From: an uncultured Oscillospiraceae bacterium
GTDB lineage: Bacteria > Bacillota > Clostridia > Oscillospirales > Oscillospiraceae
DNA: 64,000 bases
Direction of reading: 5' to 3'
Assembly (NCBI GenBank): GCA_934597345.1
Contig: CAKTRJ010000004.1
Coordinates: 22,758 to 86,757, forward strand
Positions within the stretch are counted from its first letter, which is position 1; the number at the start of each line of letters is the position of its first letter. The notes beneath the pieces were generated by a model. It saw only the letters and a program-made list of their open reading frames with translations. It did not search any database and had not been told where the DNA came from. Shown piece after piece: positions 34,758-43,103 of the stretch. Made by a program: the position numbers and the translations under genes.

Positions 34758-35690
34758 TTACCAGTTTTCCTCCAGCCAGTTCTCGCCCCAGATCGCGGCG
34801 GGATCATACGGCTCCTCGGGCCACTCGGGGGCGAAGGGACGGTCGTATGCATCGTAGGCCATACCGTCCTCGCTCAGCGTATAGCCCTCCGGCAGGGCGA
34901 AATAGTTCACGCCGTCATAGTACCAGATACGGCCGTCCGATTCCTCGAAGCAGGCGTTTTCCGGGTCGGCATACGCCGCCATATCGCCATTGCGGTAGAA
35001 TATGCCGGTGCTTTCGGCGTCCTCCTCACGGGGCGCGTTGCCGTCAGAGAACAGCACAAAGGCGTTGCCGTCGGCGCTGAGGCAGGGATAGAGGATCTCG
35101 GGGCCGGTCACATAGGGGCCGCGGCCGCCGGTGCTCTCATACAGCGGGCCGCTGCTCATGGTGCGGTCGGTAAAGCACTCGATGACCCGCATCCGACCGG
35201 TATCAAAGGCGAAGGTCTCGCCCAGAGCGTTCTGCCACACGCCGTCCAGCAGGCTGATGTCATAGGGGGCGATCTCCCCCTGGGACGGCTCGAAGTGCAG
35301 GTCGTTGATCTCGCCGTAGCTGCTGCCCTCACCGGCGCCCTCATGGCGCACGGTAAAGCCGCCGCCCTCCTTTACCAGATAATAGTACCGGTCAGAGTCG
35401 ATCTCGCTGTACTTGAGGCCCAGGCCGTGTTCATCCCGGAACAGGCTGCCCGTTCCGACCCGGCCATACCAGGTGCGGAAGGTATAGCCGCTGGTGGAGA
35501 TGTCCAGCAGCAGTTGGCTGCCGTCGTCACCCTGCCACGCGGTAATGTCGTCGCTGAGATCCTCGTCGGCCAGCACCTCCCATACGTTGACCGGGTCATT
35601 GGAATCGTCATAGCTGTCATTGCCGCCGCAGGCGGTCAGGCTCAAGGCCAGCAGCAGGATCAGCAAAAGGGTCAGGCAATTCTTCTTCAT
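34758..35690 (-). CDS. Lipoprotein of unknown function, aromatic/acidic
   Basis: 310 aa. Signal peptide and lipobox LTAC (Cys20) followed by a Gly/Asn/Asp linker. The mature part is rich in Tyr, Gly and acidic residues, with repeated short beta-like stretches, ending in a Trp/Glu-rich tail. Start at 35690, with AAAGG upstream and the signal peptide directly after it. Upstream of the DUF3137 pair and downstream of two other lipoproteins. Confidence 0.75.
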   Translation of the reverse strand: MKKNCLTLLLILLLALSLTACGGNDSYDDSNDPVNVWEVLADEDLSDDITAWQGDDGSQLLLDISTSGYTFRTWYGRVGTGSLFRDEHGLGLKYSEIDSDRYYYLVKEGGGFTVRHEGAGEGSSYGEINDLHFEPSQGEIAPYDISLLDGVWQNALGETFAFDTGRMRVIECFTDRTMSSGPLYESTGGRGPYVTGPEILYPCLSADGNAFVLFSDGNAPREEDAESTGIFYRNGDMAAYADPENACFEESDGRIWYYDGVNYFALPEGYTLSEDGMAYDAYDRPFAPEWPEEPYDPAAIWGENWLEENW

Positions 35691-35712
35691 GACTCGCACC
35701 TTTCCGCGCCGT

Positions 35713-36459
35713 TCAGTCCAGCCGCTCGTAGTAATCGTAGTCGCCGGTAATGCCCCAGTACATACCGTTTTCACCGGCTGTCGCAATGAGGTAGGAGACA
35801 TCGTCAAACTGCTCGGAGTCGGCGGCGAAGTGTCCCTGCGCCTCATCCACCACCCGGAGCAGACCGCTGTCGACAGCGGTACGGGTGTCGCCCTGCTGGT
35901 CATACAGCACCCAGTCACCGACAACGCCGATGATGATCACGCTTTCCTCCGTCTCGTCACCGTCCAGATACCAGGTGCCCTCGAAGCCCAGGTGAGACAC
36001 ACTCTCCCCGTCAGCAAAGTCCGACACCTGGGATTCCTCCGGCTGGAACACATACGTTTCGGTGTCCGCCTCCCAGAACCATACCATCAGCACCTGCTGG
36101 CCGTCCAACTCGAACAGCATGGCCACGTCGCCGTTATCGTCGCCGTTCCGGTCGGCAAAGTCGATGCTCTGGAACTCCTCCCACGGATCGCCCTGCAGGG
36201 TGATGGGATAATCCACATAGTCGTACAGGGTCTGGGTCTCATCGTCCAGATAGAAGTCGGCGCTATCGTTGTTGATGCACACCAGCACGTCGGTGTCCTC
36301 GCCGTTGCGGGTAATACTGCCATAGTCACGGACGATGCCGCTCACGCGCCAGTCATCGCCCACCACGTCGTTAGGATCCTCGTTCTGATCGCCGCCACAG
36401 GCTGCCAGACTCAGGCACAGCACCAGCGCCAGCATAAGGGCAAAAAGCTTTTTCATCAT
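35713..36459 (-). CDS. Lipoprotein, acidic, paralogue of the next gene upstream
   Basis: 248 aa; lipobox LAAC (Cys21). The mature chain is strongly acidic and includes DFADRNGDDNGD (about residues 100-111), which resembles a calcium-binding DxDxDG-like loop. The C-terminal part (QFDDVSYLIAT, MYWGITGDYDYYERLD) is shared in pattern with the upstream lipoprotein (FDDVVYDMTV, MYWGGENDYYQKMA), so the two are duplicates. Function unknown; surface-located. Confidence 0.76.
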   Translation of the reverse strand: MMKKLFALMLALVLCLSLAACGGDQNEDPNDVVGDDWRVSGIVRDYGSITRNGEDTDVLVCINNDSADFYLDDETQTLYDYVDYPITLQGDPWEEFQSIDFADRNGDDNGDVAMLFELDGQQVLMVWFWEADTETYVFQPEESQVSDFADGESVSHLGFEGTWYLDGDETEESVIIIGVVGDWVLYDQQGDTRTAVDSGLLRVVDEAQGHFAADSEQFDDVSYLIATAGENGMYWGITGDYDYYERLD

Positions 36460-36478
36460 ATCTTCCTCTCCTTATCCG

Positions 36479-37222
36479 TTACGCCATCTTCTGATAGTAG
36501 TCGTTCTCGCCGCCCCAGTACATCACGTCATCGCCGATGACGGTCATGTCATAGACCACATCGTCAAACATGGTGGAAACGGCAAAATACTGACCCTCGT
36601 CGGCGGGGTTGACTTCCAGTGTGCCGCAGTCCACCTCGGTGGGGTCGCCGTCGCCGCCGGGACGCTCGGACAGAGACCAGTTGCCGTACTCGTCGATCTC
36701 AATGATGCTTTCGGCAGCGGCATCGGCATCCATAAACCATGCACCCGCCAGAGAGGCGTAGTCGCCGGTGGCATTGTCGCTGCCGTCGCCCTCGCCGTCA
36801 TCCACGGCACTGACGTAGACGAAGCTGCCGAAGGAATCCACATTAAGGGTGCCGTCATCGTCCATCCAGCTGTGGTGGGCCACGCCGTCGTGCTCATTAT
36901 AGAAGTAGTCGGCGCTGTATTCCTGCGCCATCTGGATGTAGCCGCTGGCGGCCAGCTCCTCGTTGACGTCATACAGGGCAAAGCGCATCTCGTCGCCGTC
37001 GTCATTCAGGGCCACCACCAGCTGGCTGCCGTCGTCGCCGGACCAGATGCCCTTATACATACTGTAGTCCACCAATTGCTGGTCATCCTTCACCATACCC
37101 TCGAAGAAATCCGGAGGGGTGACGATCTCGTCGCCGTTATCGTCGGTGCCGCCGCAGGCGGCCAGGGTCAGGCACATCACCAGTGCCAGCACAAGGGCCA
37201 GATACTTTTTCCAATTTTTCAT
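36479..37222 (-). CDS. Lipoprotein, acidic, paralogue of the next gene downstream
   Basis: 247 aa; signal peptide with lipobox LAAC (Cys23), then an Asp-rich mature domain. Signal peptide and C-terminal end resemble those of the gene 20 nt downstream. Start chosen at 37222, where a signal peptide begins directly; a longer frame adds a non-signal leader. First of three lipoprotein genes in a row. Confidence 0.76.
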   Translation of the reverse strand: MKNWKKYLALVLALVMCLTLAACGGTDDNGDEIVTPPDFFEGMVKDDQQLVDYSMYKGIWSGDDGSQLVVALNDDGDEMRFALYDVNEELAASGYIQMAQEYSADYFYNEHDGVAHHSWMDDDGTLNVDSFGSFVYVSAVDDGEGDGSDNATGDYASLAGAWFMDADAAAESIIEIDEYGNWSLSERPGGDGDPTEVDCGTLEVNPADEGQYFAVSTMFDDVVYDMTVIGDDVMYWGGENDYYQKMA

Positions 37223-37253
37223 CGTTTTGCGCTCTCCTTCAAATTTTTTTTGA

Positions 37254-37493
37254 TCAGTGTTCCCGCTCCGCCATGGAGAAAAGCTCGTCATGGCTCAGCT
37301 CCACGTTGCCGAAGCGGACGAAAATGCCGTTGGTCACAGCGCTGTTCCACAGCTGTGGGTCGGTCAGGGGACGGAAGCGAAGCTTATCCAGATAGGGCTT
37401 CATATCCAAAAGCAATCGGCTGCCGGACACAAAATCAACCTGTAAGATATAGTTCTCCAAAGGCGACACGGCTGATATATATTTCCGGTTCAA
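37254..37493 (-). CDS. DUF2442-family protein, TTG start
   Basis: 79 aa. It reads like DUF2442 proteins: YILQVDFVSGSRLLLD, then a WN...GIFVRFGNVELSHDE tail. The best start is TTG at 37493, with GGAGG 8 nt upstream; a TTG seven codons earlier precedes that site. DUF2442 proteins often accompany toxin-like DUF4160 genes, but no such partner is present. Probably first gene of the lipoprotein unit. Confidence 0.75.
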   Translation of the reverse strand: MNRKYISAVSPLENYILQVDFVSGSRLLLDMKPYLDKLRFRPLTDPQLWNSAVTNGIFVRFGNVELSHDELFSMAEREH

Positions 37494-37521
37494 ATGCGGT
37501 TCCTCCTTTCCCAAGGTATAT

Positions 37522-37558
37522 AAAGATCCACTGTACCAACATTGTACAGTGGATCTTT
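37522..37558 (-). terminator. Terminator after the LuxR/MalT-like gene
   Basis: AAAGATCCACTGTAC (37522-37536), 7-nt loop, GTACAGTGGATCTTT (37544-37558), before the DUF2442 unit. Confidence 0.85.
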
Positions 37559-37580
37559 AGCCATTCCTATTAACCTTTGG

Positions 37581-40055
37581 TTAACTCTTTGTCAGCTCCG
37601 CCAGACGCTTCCGCTTGGTGCGGACGTCGCCCTCGATCCCCAGCTTGCCATAGATCTGGTTGACATACTGCTTCACGCTGCCCTCGGAGAGAAACAGTTC
37701 CTCCGCGATCTCCCGGTTGCTGAGGCGATCGGCGATCAGCGCGGCGATCTGCTGCTCCCGCCGGGTCAGTCCGGCGAACACCGCCGGGCAGGACAGCTTC
37801 CGGCAGCGGCGTTCTTCCTCCTCTCCCAGAGCCATGATCCGTGCCGTGAACCCCGTCCCCGGCAGCTCTGCCAGCAGCGGCTTCAGATAGCGGTAATTCT
37901 CCACGAAGGGCATCACGAAGCCGTCCGGCGCGGCGGCGCGCAGCGCCTGCTCCAGCAGGGCGTGGGCCTCCGGATGCCTGCCCAGCCGGGCATAGGCCGC
38001 CGCCGTCTGCAAGCGGATGTGCAGCGCCGCCAGTGCGTAATGCATCCCCTCGCACAGACCCAGCAGTCCCTCGCTGCGGCCGATGACCTGGGCGCAAGCG
38101 CCCTGGGCCAGATAGACCTGATTTTCGATCAGCTCCATCATGGGCTTGCCGGGCGCCAGAAAATTGATGGAGGACAGCCGGTGCTCCCGGAACACCTCCG
38201 GTGTCTTCTCCGGCTGGCCCAGCAGTGCGTAGTAATAGGCGCAGGTGCTGTCCAGAATGTTCAGCCAGTCGGTGTTGTGCTGCCGCAGCAGCGCCCCACG
38301 GCGCTGCTCAAAGCCGTACCGGGGCGCGGCATCCGTACACAGCGACAGCCGCCACGCCAGAAAGTCGCAGCACAGGGCCATGTTCATCTGGCCGTTGCCC
38401 TCGATCCGGGCGTAAGCGCCCTCCAGCGCGATCCGGGCGTCGTCAAACCGTCCCTGCTGGAAGGCGGCCTCCGCCGCCATGATCTTCTCCGCGCCCTGGC
38501 CGTGGCCGTTGGTGATCTTATAGTAATGGGGCATGCACTCGTCCATCTCCACCAGCTCCTTGTCCAGCTGCCCCGGCTCACGGTGGAACATCATCAGCAC
38601 CGACGGCGAGCCGAAGGTCCAGCCGCCCTCGTTGCGGATGCTGATGGCGGGGCGGGACATCTGGGCGCTGGCGCTGCGGTGCAGGCGGCTCATGGCGCTG
38701 ATATCGTTATAGAACAGAAAGCTCATGATCAGGTCGCACTCGCCCAGCAGGTCGCCCCGCTCCGTCTGCGGCATGTCGGGATGCTCCTCGATGGAGGCCA
38801 GCAGCAGGGCCTTCAGTTCCATCATCCTGGGGATCTGCCGCCAGGTGAACATGCGGCGCATCAGCACCAGCAGCGCCAGCGGGTGGGCTTTCAGCATCGG
38901 CACGGGACACTCATCCAGAAACGACAGCACGTCAGCCGGAGCCAGTGCCGCCAGCAGGATGCCCGCGTCCTGCTCCACTACCCGCAGCAGCGCGTCAGCG
39001 TTCCCACCTCGCCGGTAGGCGGACATGGCGTGCAGGTACTGGCGGTGCGTCTCGTACCACGCGCCGTAACGATCCCGGTAGTATCGCTGCTTTTCCGGCT
39101 TCAGGGCGGAAAAGGTCTGCTCGGCACATTCCTTCATCATATGGTGGAACCGGAAAGTCACGCCGTCCGGCAGCCGCTTGACAAAGGCATTCTGTTCCGT
39201 CAGCGCGGTCAGCAGCGCGGCGGTATTCCTGTTTCCCGTAACGAACTGGGCCATCTCGGCGGTAAACTCGTCCGCAAGCCCCATCACCGCCAGGAACTCC
39301 CGCTGCTTCGGCGGCAGCGGGTCGATCATGGCGGCGGAAAACATGGTGTAGATATCCGAAGTGCGGTCCGGCAGCGCGCCGCGCTCGGACAAGGTGCGCA
39401 GGTTCAGATATACCGCGGAGAACCAGCCCTCGCTGGAATAGAGCAGCGTCTCGATCTGCTCATCCGTCAGCTCCGTGCCGCAGCGGTGGGCATAGACGGA
39501 CAGCTCCGTGTGATTCAGCCGTAGCTGCTCGGTGCCGATCTGACAGACCTTTCTGCCCAGCCGCAGGGCCTCCTCACTGGGCAGAAAGCGGTCGCGGCTG
39601 GCGATGATCATATGTACGTTTTCCGGCAGGCGGTTGGCCAGCGTGCAGATAAAGCCGGTAATGCGCCCATCGGTCAGCAGGTGGAAATCGTCAATAAAAA
39701 GATAGCAGCTTTCAGGCCCGGCCAGCGCGTGGCACAGGTCGTCCGTCAGCAGGCTGGCCCCGGCGGCGTCGGAGGGGCAGGCGTAGTCCCGCAGCAGCGG
39801 AAGCCCTGCGTAGGAAAAGGCGTCCTGTGCGCTTTTCCAGAAGATGGCCAGATTGTCCGAATAGACGCTGATGCGGATGATCCGCAGCGGCTCCGCCTTG
39901 GCCCGCTCGCCCAGGTACCAGTTGACGGCGGTGGTCTTTCCGTAGCCCATGGGGGCCACCACGGTGGCCAGCGCGCAGCGGGAGATGGAGCGCAGGCACT
40001 CCTGCAGCCGCTCCGATATATAGATGGTATTCAGATTCCACTTCCGTCTGGCCAT
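37581..40055 (-). CDS. MalT-type (LAL) LuxR-family transcriptional regulator
   Basis: 824 aa: N-terminal STAND-type ATPase with Walker A APMGYGKTTA (34-43) and Walker B YLFIDDFH, a long helical TPR-like middle, and a C-terminal LuxR helix-turn-helix (LTRREQQIAALIADRLSNRE then LFLSEGSVKQYVNQIYGKLG). I chose the ATG at 40055 with GGAGG upstream. Such regulators bind a small inducer plus ATP, oligomerise and activate transcription. No obvious target operon adjoins except the damaged methyltransferase locus upstream. Confidence 0.9.
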   Translation of the reverse strand: MARRKWNLNTIYISERLQECLRSISRCALATVVAPMGYGKTTAVNWYLGERAKAEPLRIIRISVYSDNLAIFWKSAQDAFSYAGLPLLRDYACPSDAAGASLLTDDLCHALAGPESCYLFIDDFHLLTDGRITGFICTLANRLPENVHMIIASRDRFLPSEEALRLGRKVCQIGTEQLRLNHTELSVYAHRCGTELTDEQIETLLYSSEGWFSAVYLNLRTLSERGALPDRTSDIYTMFSAAMIDPLPPKQREFLAVMGLADEFTAEMAQFVTGNRNTAALLTALTEQNAFVKRLPDGVTFRFHHMMKECAEQTFSALKPEKQRYYRDRYGAWYETHRQYLHAMSAYRRGGNADALLRVVEQDAGILLAALAPADVLSFLDECPVPMLKAHPLALLVLMRRMFTWRQIPRMMELKALLLASIEEHPDMPQTERGDLLGECDLIMSFLFYNDISAMSRLHRSASAQMSRPAISIRNEGGWTFGSPSVLMMFHREPGQLDKELVEMDECMPHYYKITNGHGQGAEKIMAAEAAFQQGRFDDARIALEGAYARIEGNGQMNMALCCDFLAWRLSLCTDAAPRYGFEQRRGALLRQHNTDWLNILDSTCAYYYALLGQPEKTPEVFREHRLSSINFLAPGKPMMELIENQVYLAQGACAQVIGRSEGLLGLCEGMHYALAALHIRLQTAAAYARLGRHPEAHALLEQALRAAAPDGFVMPFVENYRYLKPLLAELPGTGFTARIMALGEEEERRCRKLSCPAVFAGLTRREQQIAALIADRLSNREIAEELFLSEGSVKQYVNQIYGKLGIEGDVRTKRKRLAELTKS

Positions 40056-40226
40056 GGTGCTTTTCCTCCGCCCGGTCCGATTGCGGCCTACCTTCCCGGA
40101 AAGCCGGATAAGCGCAGGCCAATACATATATTGTATGCGAACGGGCGAAAGATTGCAAGGTATATTTCCGCGGAGCCGTATTCGGAAGGGCCGGCGCCTT
40201 TTATGAGGCTTCCCGGAAAAGAAGCG

Positions 40227-40250
40227 GAGCCGAAGACCGGCTCTTTTTTT
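40227..40250 (+). terminator. Short terminator-like hairpin
   Basis: GAGCCG, AAGAC loop, CGGCTC, then seven T. No plus-strand gene precedes it, so it may be left over from lost DNA. The rest of 40056-40257 shows nothing else. Confidence 0.5.
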
Positions 40251-40257
40251 GACCGCC

Positions 40258-40286
40258 TTGACAATTAAAAGCCGCAGTATTACAAT
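40258..40286 (+). promoter_or_regulatory. Promoter of the damaged methyltransferase locus
   Basis: TTGACA (40258-40263), exactly 17 nt, TACAAT (40281-40286): a near-consensus sigma-A promoter. Confidence 0.8.
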
Positions 40287-40298
40287 AGCACCATACCA

Positions 40299-40320
40299 GC
40301 GGTTAGAAGCAACTAACCGC
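40299..40320. promoter_or_regulatory. Palindromic operator GCGGTTAG-N6-CTAACCGC
   Basis: A perfect 8-bp inverted repeat with a 6-nt centre, starting 13 nt after the -10 and so covering the transcription start. It fits a repressor site and resembles the operator at 45492-45517. Confidence 0.65.
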
Positions 40321-40338
40321 CTTGCTTTTGACAATGGG

Positions 40339-40352
40339 TTAGCTGACGCTAA
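40339..40352. promoter_or_regulatory. Second operator-like repeat TTAGC-N4-GCTAA
   Basis: TTAGC, TGAC, GCTAA. The same TTAGC-N4-GCTAA core occurs in the P-type ATPase operator (45498-45511), which suggests a common regulator. Confidence 0.5.
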
Positions 40353-40374
40353 TTCCTGAAGAGGTGGTGCGCAT

Positions 40375-40536
40375 ATGGGTGCGAAAAAGAATTTCTGGGA
40401 CAGAAACGCCGGACGGTATGACCGGTTTATGAGCAACCCACGCACAAGCAAGACCTTGACCGCTGAAAAGACAGAACGGTGGGACGGTAAAGCCCGTCCC
40501 GCCGCTTGCGTTTTGAGGGAAATTAGACAAAACTGA
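40375..40536 (+). pseudogene. Remnant of a UbiE-type SAM methyltransferase fused to unrelated sequence
   Basis: 53 codons. The first 19-20 residues (MGAKKNFWDRNAGRYDRFM) match the N-terminal start of small class I methyltransferases. The remaining residues (from about NPRTSK) do not continue the fold and end at a stop. It sits right behind an intact promoter, operator and ribosome site (AGAGGTGG), so the 5' end of a once functional operon was kept and the rest lost, with foreign sequence joined on. Confidence 0.65.
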
Positions 40537-40577
40537 AATCTTGTTCAATCGGCAGATTGTTTCTCAATTAGGATTTT

Positions 40578-40997
40578 CTAATCACTGAGAAGCGAGTCAA
40601 AAAACGAGGTGTCAATTTCGTAATCTACCTCCATACCTGAAAATAGGTCACCCTTATACTTTATGTGGTATTCGTTCAGTACCATTATTTCTTCCATGAG
40701 ATTATCATCGGAATCATACCAACTTAGTGAATAACTCCGAGCGCCAAAATTATTTCTATTGGATTCACTTCTGCCGAATTTCAAGGCGTTGATATTTTCT
40801 GTAATGTATTGGATGCTATCTGTATCAGTTATTTCAACTGTTTTAATCGATGTCCCTTGATCTTCTAAACAAAGTTCTATTTTGCTTGCTGCCCCAATAT
40901 CGAAAGACAAATGGGTTTGTGAACAACCCATAAGGATAAAGCAAAGCAGAAAAAGCAATATGACACTGATGGTAACTTTGTATATCGTCTTTTTCAT
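40578..40997 (-). CDS. AT-rich lipoprotein of unknown function
   Basis: 139 aa; signal peptide with lipobox LMGC (Cys25), then a small soluble domain with several acidic and Ser residues. A good AGGAGG site precedes the ATG. Base composition is clearly more AT-rich than all neighbours, and the gene lies within the disrupted methyltransferase locus on the opposite strand. It is probably cargo brought in by a mobile element. No family recognised. Confidence 0.7.
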   Translation of the reverse strand: MKKTIYKVTISVILLFLLCFILMGCSQTHLSFDIGAASKIELCLEDQGTSIKTVEITDTDSIQYITENINALKFGRSESNRNNFGARSYSLSWYDSDDNLMEEIMVLNEYHIKYKGDLFSGMEVDYEIDTSFFDSLLSD

Positions 40998-41003
40998 TCT
41001 AAA

Positions 41004-41728
41004 AACCTCCTCATTTAAATATGTTAATAGGGTTGAGCAAAACGCAAGTTTTGTAAAGCTGAATCACAATATATAGGTTTCAGGCAAGTCGTATGGTACT
41101 ATTTATTGTATAGTCTCATGAGCAAATCGGAGTTTTGCTCATCTCTATATGTTAATCAAAACAGCATGAATGCAAATACAAAGGCATCTCTTATTTTTTT
41201 AATTATAGCAGAATTTTGTGAATTTTTCAATTGTCCTCGCTGTTTTCAAAATAGCGTATTCCAACGTTTGAACTATCCAGACCGTCAAGGGACGAGTCGT
41301 ATTTTTCCGCGCACAGCGCGAAAAATCTCTACTCTTAAACCCTTGACTGTCCGGATTTTTGCCGCTGCCTTTTCGCCGCCGAAAACGGGGAACAGGATTT
41401 TTACAACCCTACACCCCGCTTTCGTCCGCTTCATTTTAGCGGCAAAACCGTCTGCACTTGCACGGCGTTCACTGTCGGCTTTTGCGGGGCTTCGCGCCCC
41501 GCGCCCCCGGCCTCAAACAAGGAACAGAACATAGCCCTTACAACGCGGGAAAGTGTGTGAATATGGAGTATTTATCCCTGCCGCAGCCTCTTTACCGAGG
41601 TGGGCAGGGGTTTTGTATTCCCTGCCATCAAAACGCATTTAAGCCGTCCGCAGGGCGTGTTTTCAGCCTTTTTCTCTGCCTGCTTCCCCTTAATCGTATA
41701 GCTTTTCCCTGCCCCTAAAAAGGTCCTC
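41004..41728. other. Gene-free insert, probable mobile-element scar
   Basis: 725 nt without a supported gene. The first part (to about 41230) is AT-rich and includes a small hairpin (ATGAGCAAA with GTTTTGCTCAT, around 41118-41142). The second part is GC-rich with short palindromes such as CCGCGCACAGCGCG and GGGGCTTCGCGCCCC. It separates two methyltransferase fragments. No transposase, integrase or clear terminal repeats remain. Confidence 0.55.
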
Positions 41729-42421
41729 TTGACAAAAACCCTGATGCATCGCTTCGGCTTTCTGGAGGTGGCCATGCGTCAGAACGATCTGGCCTGGGAA
41801 GTAAGGGACTATCTGTCCGGCCACCCCAATGCGGCGGTGGTCAATCTGGGCTGCGGGCTGGACGACACCGGAAGAGCCTGCGACAACGGCAGCTGCAAGA
41901 TATATAACCTGGACTTCCCCGATGTCATCGCCGTGCGCAATGAGCTGCTGCCTGCCGGAGAGCGGGAGGAGAACATCTCCTGCGATCTGAACGACACGGC
42001 GTGGATCTCCAAAATCGACGCCTCCGGCGGCGCGGTATTCTTCGCGGCAGGTGTGTTCTATTACTTCCTGACGGAGCAGGTCAGGACATTGGTGCAGGCC
42101 ATGGCGGACGCCTTTCCCGGTGGCCTGCTGGTGTTTGACGCTGCGAACCGGACGGCGGTGAAGATGATCGCAAAAACCTGGCTCAAGGGCGCAAAGATCA
42201 AAAATGTGGGGGCGTATTTCGCTGTTTCGGACGCCCAAAAGGAGCTTTCCGCGTGGGACAGCCGCCTGCGGGTGTCCAGCCGGGGCTATATGCTGGGCTA
42301 TCATGATCTGAAGGATTCCTCCGTCAGCGGATTTTTCCGCTTTCTGGCCAGAGTAGGCGACAACAGGATGAATATGCAGATCGTCCGCATGGCCTTTGCG
42401 GACGGCGAAAGGCAGGGGTGA
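41729..42421 (+). pseudogene. Class I SAM methyltransferase (LCMT-like), N-terminally truncated
   Basis: Reads from about 41741 as the SAM-binding core and C-terminal part of an LCMT/PPM-like methyltransferase: RQNDLAWEVRDYLSGHP, the glycine loop VVNLGCGLDD, YNLDFPDVIAVRNELLPAGE and FFAAGVFYYF. The usual first 60 or so residues are missing, there is no good ribosome site, and upstream DNA is the insert described above. It may still be translated from an internal ATG, but is probably inactive. Followed 3 nt later by the intact ATC-hydrolase-family gene. Confidence 0.68.
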
Positions 42422-42424
42422 AAA

Positions 42425-43060
42425 ATGAAGTATGCCGGAATGCCCATGGGAATGTGGGTGCTGTTTGCCGGTTCCTTCCGGAAGCAGCTTGCCGCCGTAT
42501 TCGGCTATGACGCTGCCACAGCGGCAGCCATCACAAAAAAGGCAAAGCTCAGGTACCGGGAGATCATCGACCGTCTGCCGGAGTTCGAGAAGGCGGATCG
42601 TTTTCAGATGAACATCGTCAACTGCGCCATGCTGGGCGCGTTCGTTCTCTCCATGCCCCGGCGTCCGGACGTGGAGCGGCTGACCGATTACTACGCCAAA
42701 GCCATGATGACGCCGCCCATGAAGTGGTTCTGCCGCAAGAGCGGCAGGAACAAGTACACAGAAAAGGACATCGCGGGCATGAAGGCCACCGCCGCGCTGC
42801 GGGCCGCTGACCGCAACCCCTATTCCTGGAACATGGAGTACTACCCGTACCCTGACGGCAGCGGCTATGAGGCCCGTTTCAGCACCTGCGGCATCTGTAC
42901 GCTGATGAAGGAGCTGGGGCTGTACGACCTGACCCCTGCCCTGTGTCATCTGGACTATACCATGAGCGATGCGGGCGGCGTGACGAACTTTGTGCGGCAG
43001 TACACACTGGCCTCCGGCGGTCCCTACTGCGACTGCGGCTATAAAAAGAAAACCGTGTAA
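42425..43060 (+). CDS. L-2-amino-thiazoline-4-carboxylic acid hydrolase family protein
   Basis: 211 aa. It resembles the ATC-hydrolase family (named for a Pseudomonas enzyme that opens the thiazoline ring to give cysteine precursors). The visible signature is the Cys-containing FSTCGICTLMKELG and the C-terminal tail GGPYCDCGYKKK. Full length with a GGGGTG ribosome site. In this genome it has lost its intact upstream partner, and its promoter is 2.1 kb away across the insert, so expression is doubtful. Actual substrate unknown. Confidence 0.8.
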   Translation: MKYAGMPMGMWVLFAGSFRKQLAAVFGYDAATAAAITKKAKLRYREIIDRLPEFEKADRFQMNIVNCAMLGAFVLSMPRRPDVERLTDYYAKAMMTPPMKWFCRKSGRNKYTEKDIAGMKATAALRAADRNPYSWNMEYYPYPDGSGYEARFSTCGICTLMKELGLYDLTPALCHLDYTMSDAGGVTNFVRQYTLASGGPYCDCGYKKKTV

Positions 43061-43061
43061 T

Positions 43062-43094
43062 AAAAAGTCCCTCGACAACGTCGAGGGACTTTTT
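43062..43094. terminator. Bidirectional terminator
   Basis: AAAAAGTCCCTCGAC (43062-43076), AAC loop, GTCGAGGGACTTTTT (43080-43094), between convergent genes. Confidence 0.93.
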
Positions 43095-43103
43095 CATATG
43101 CAC

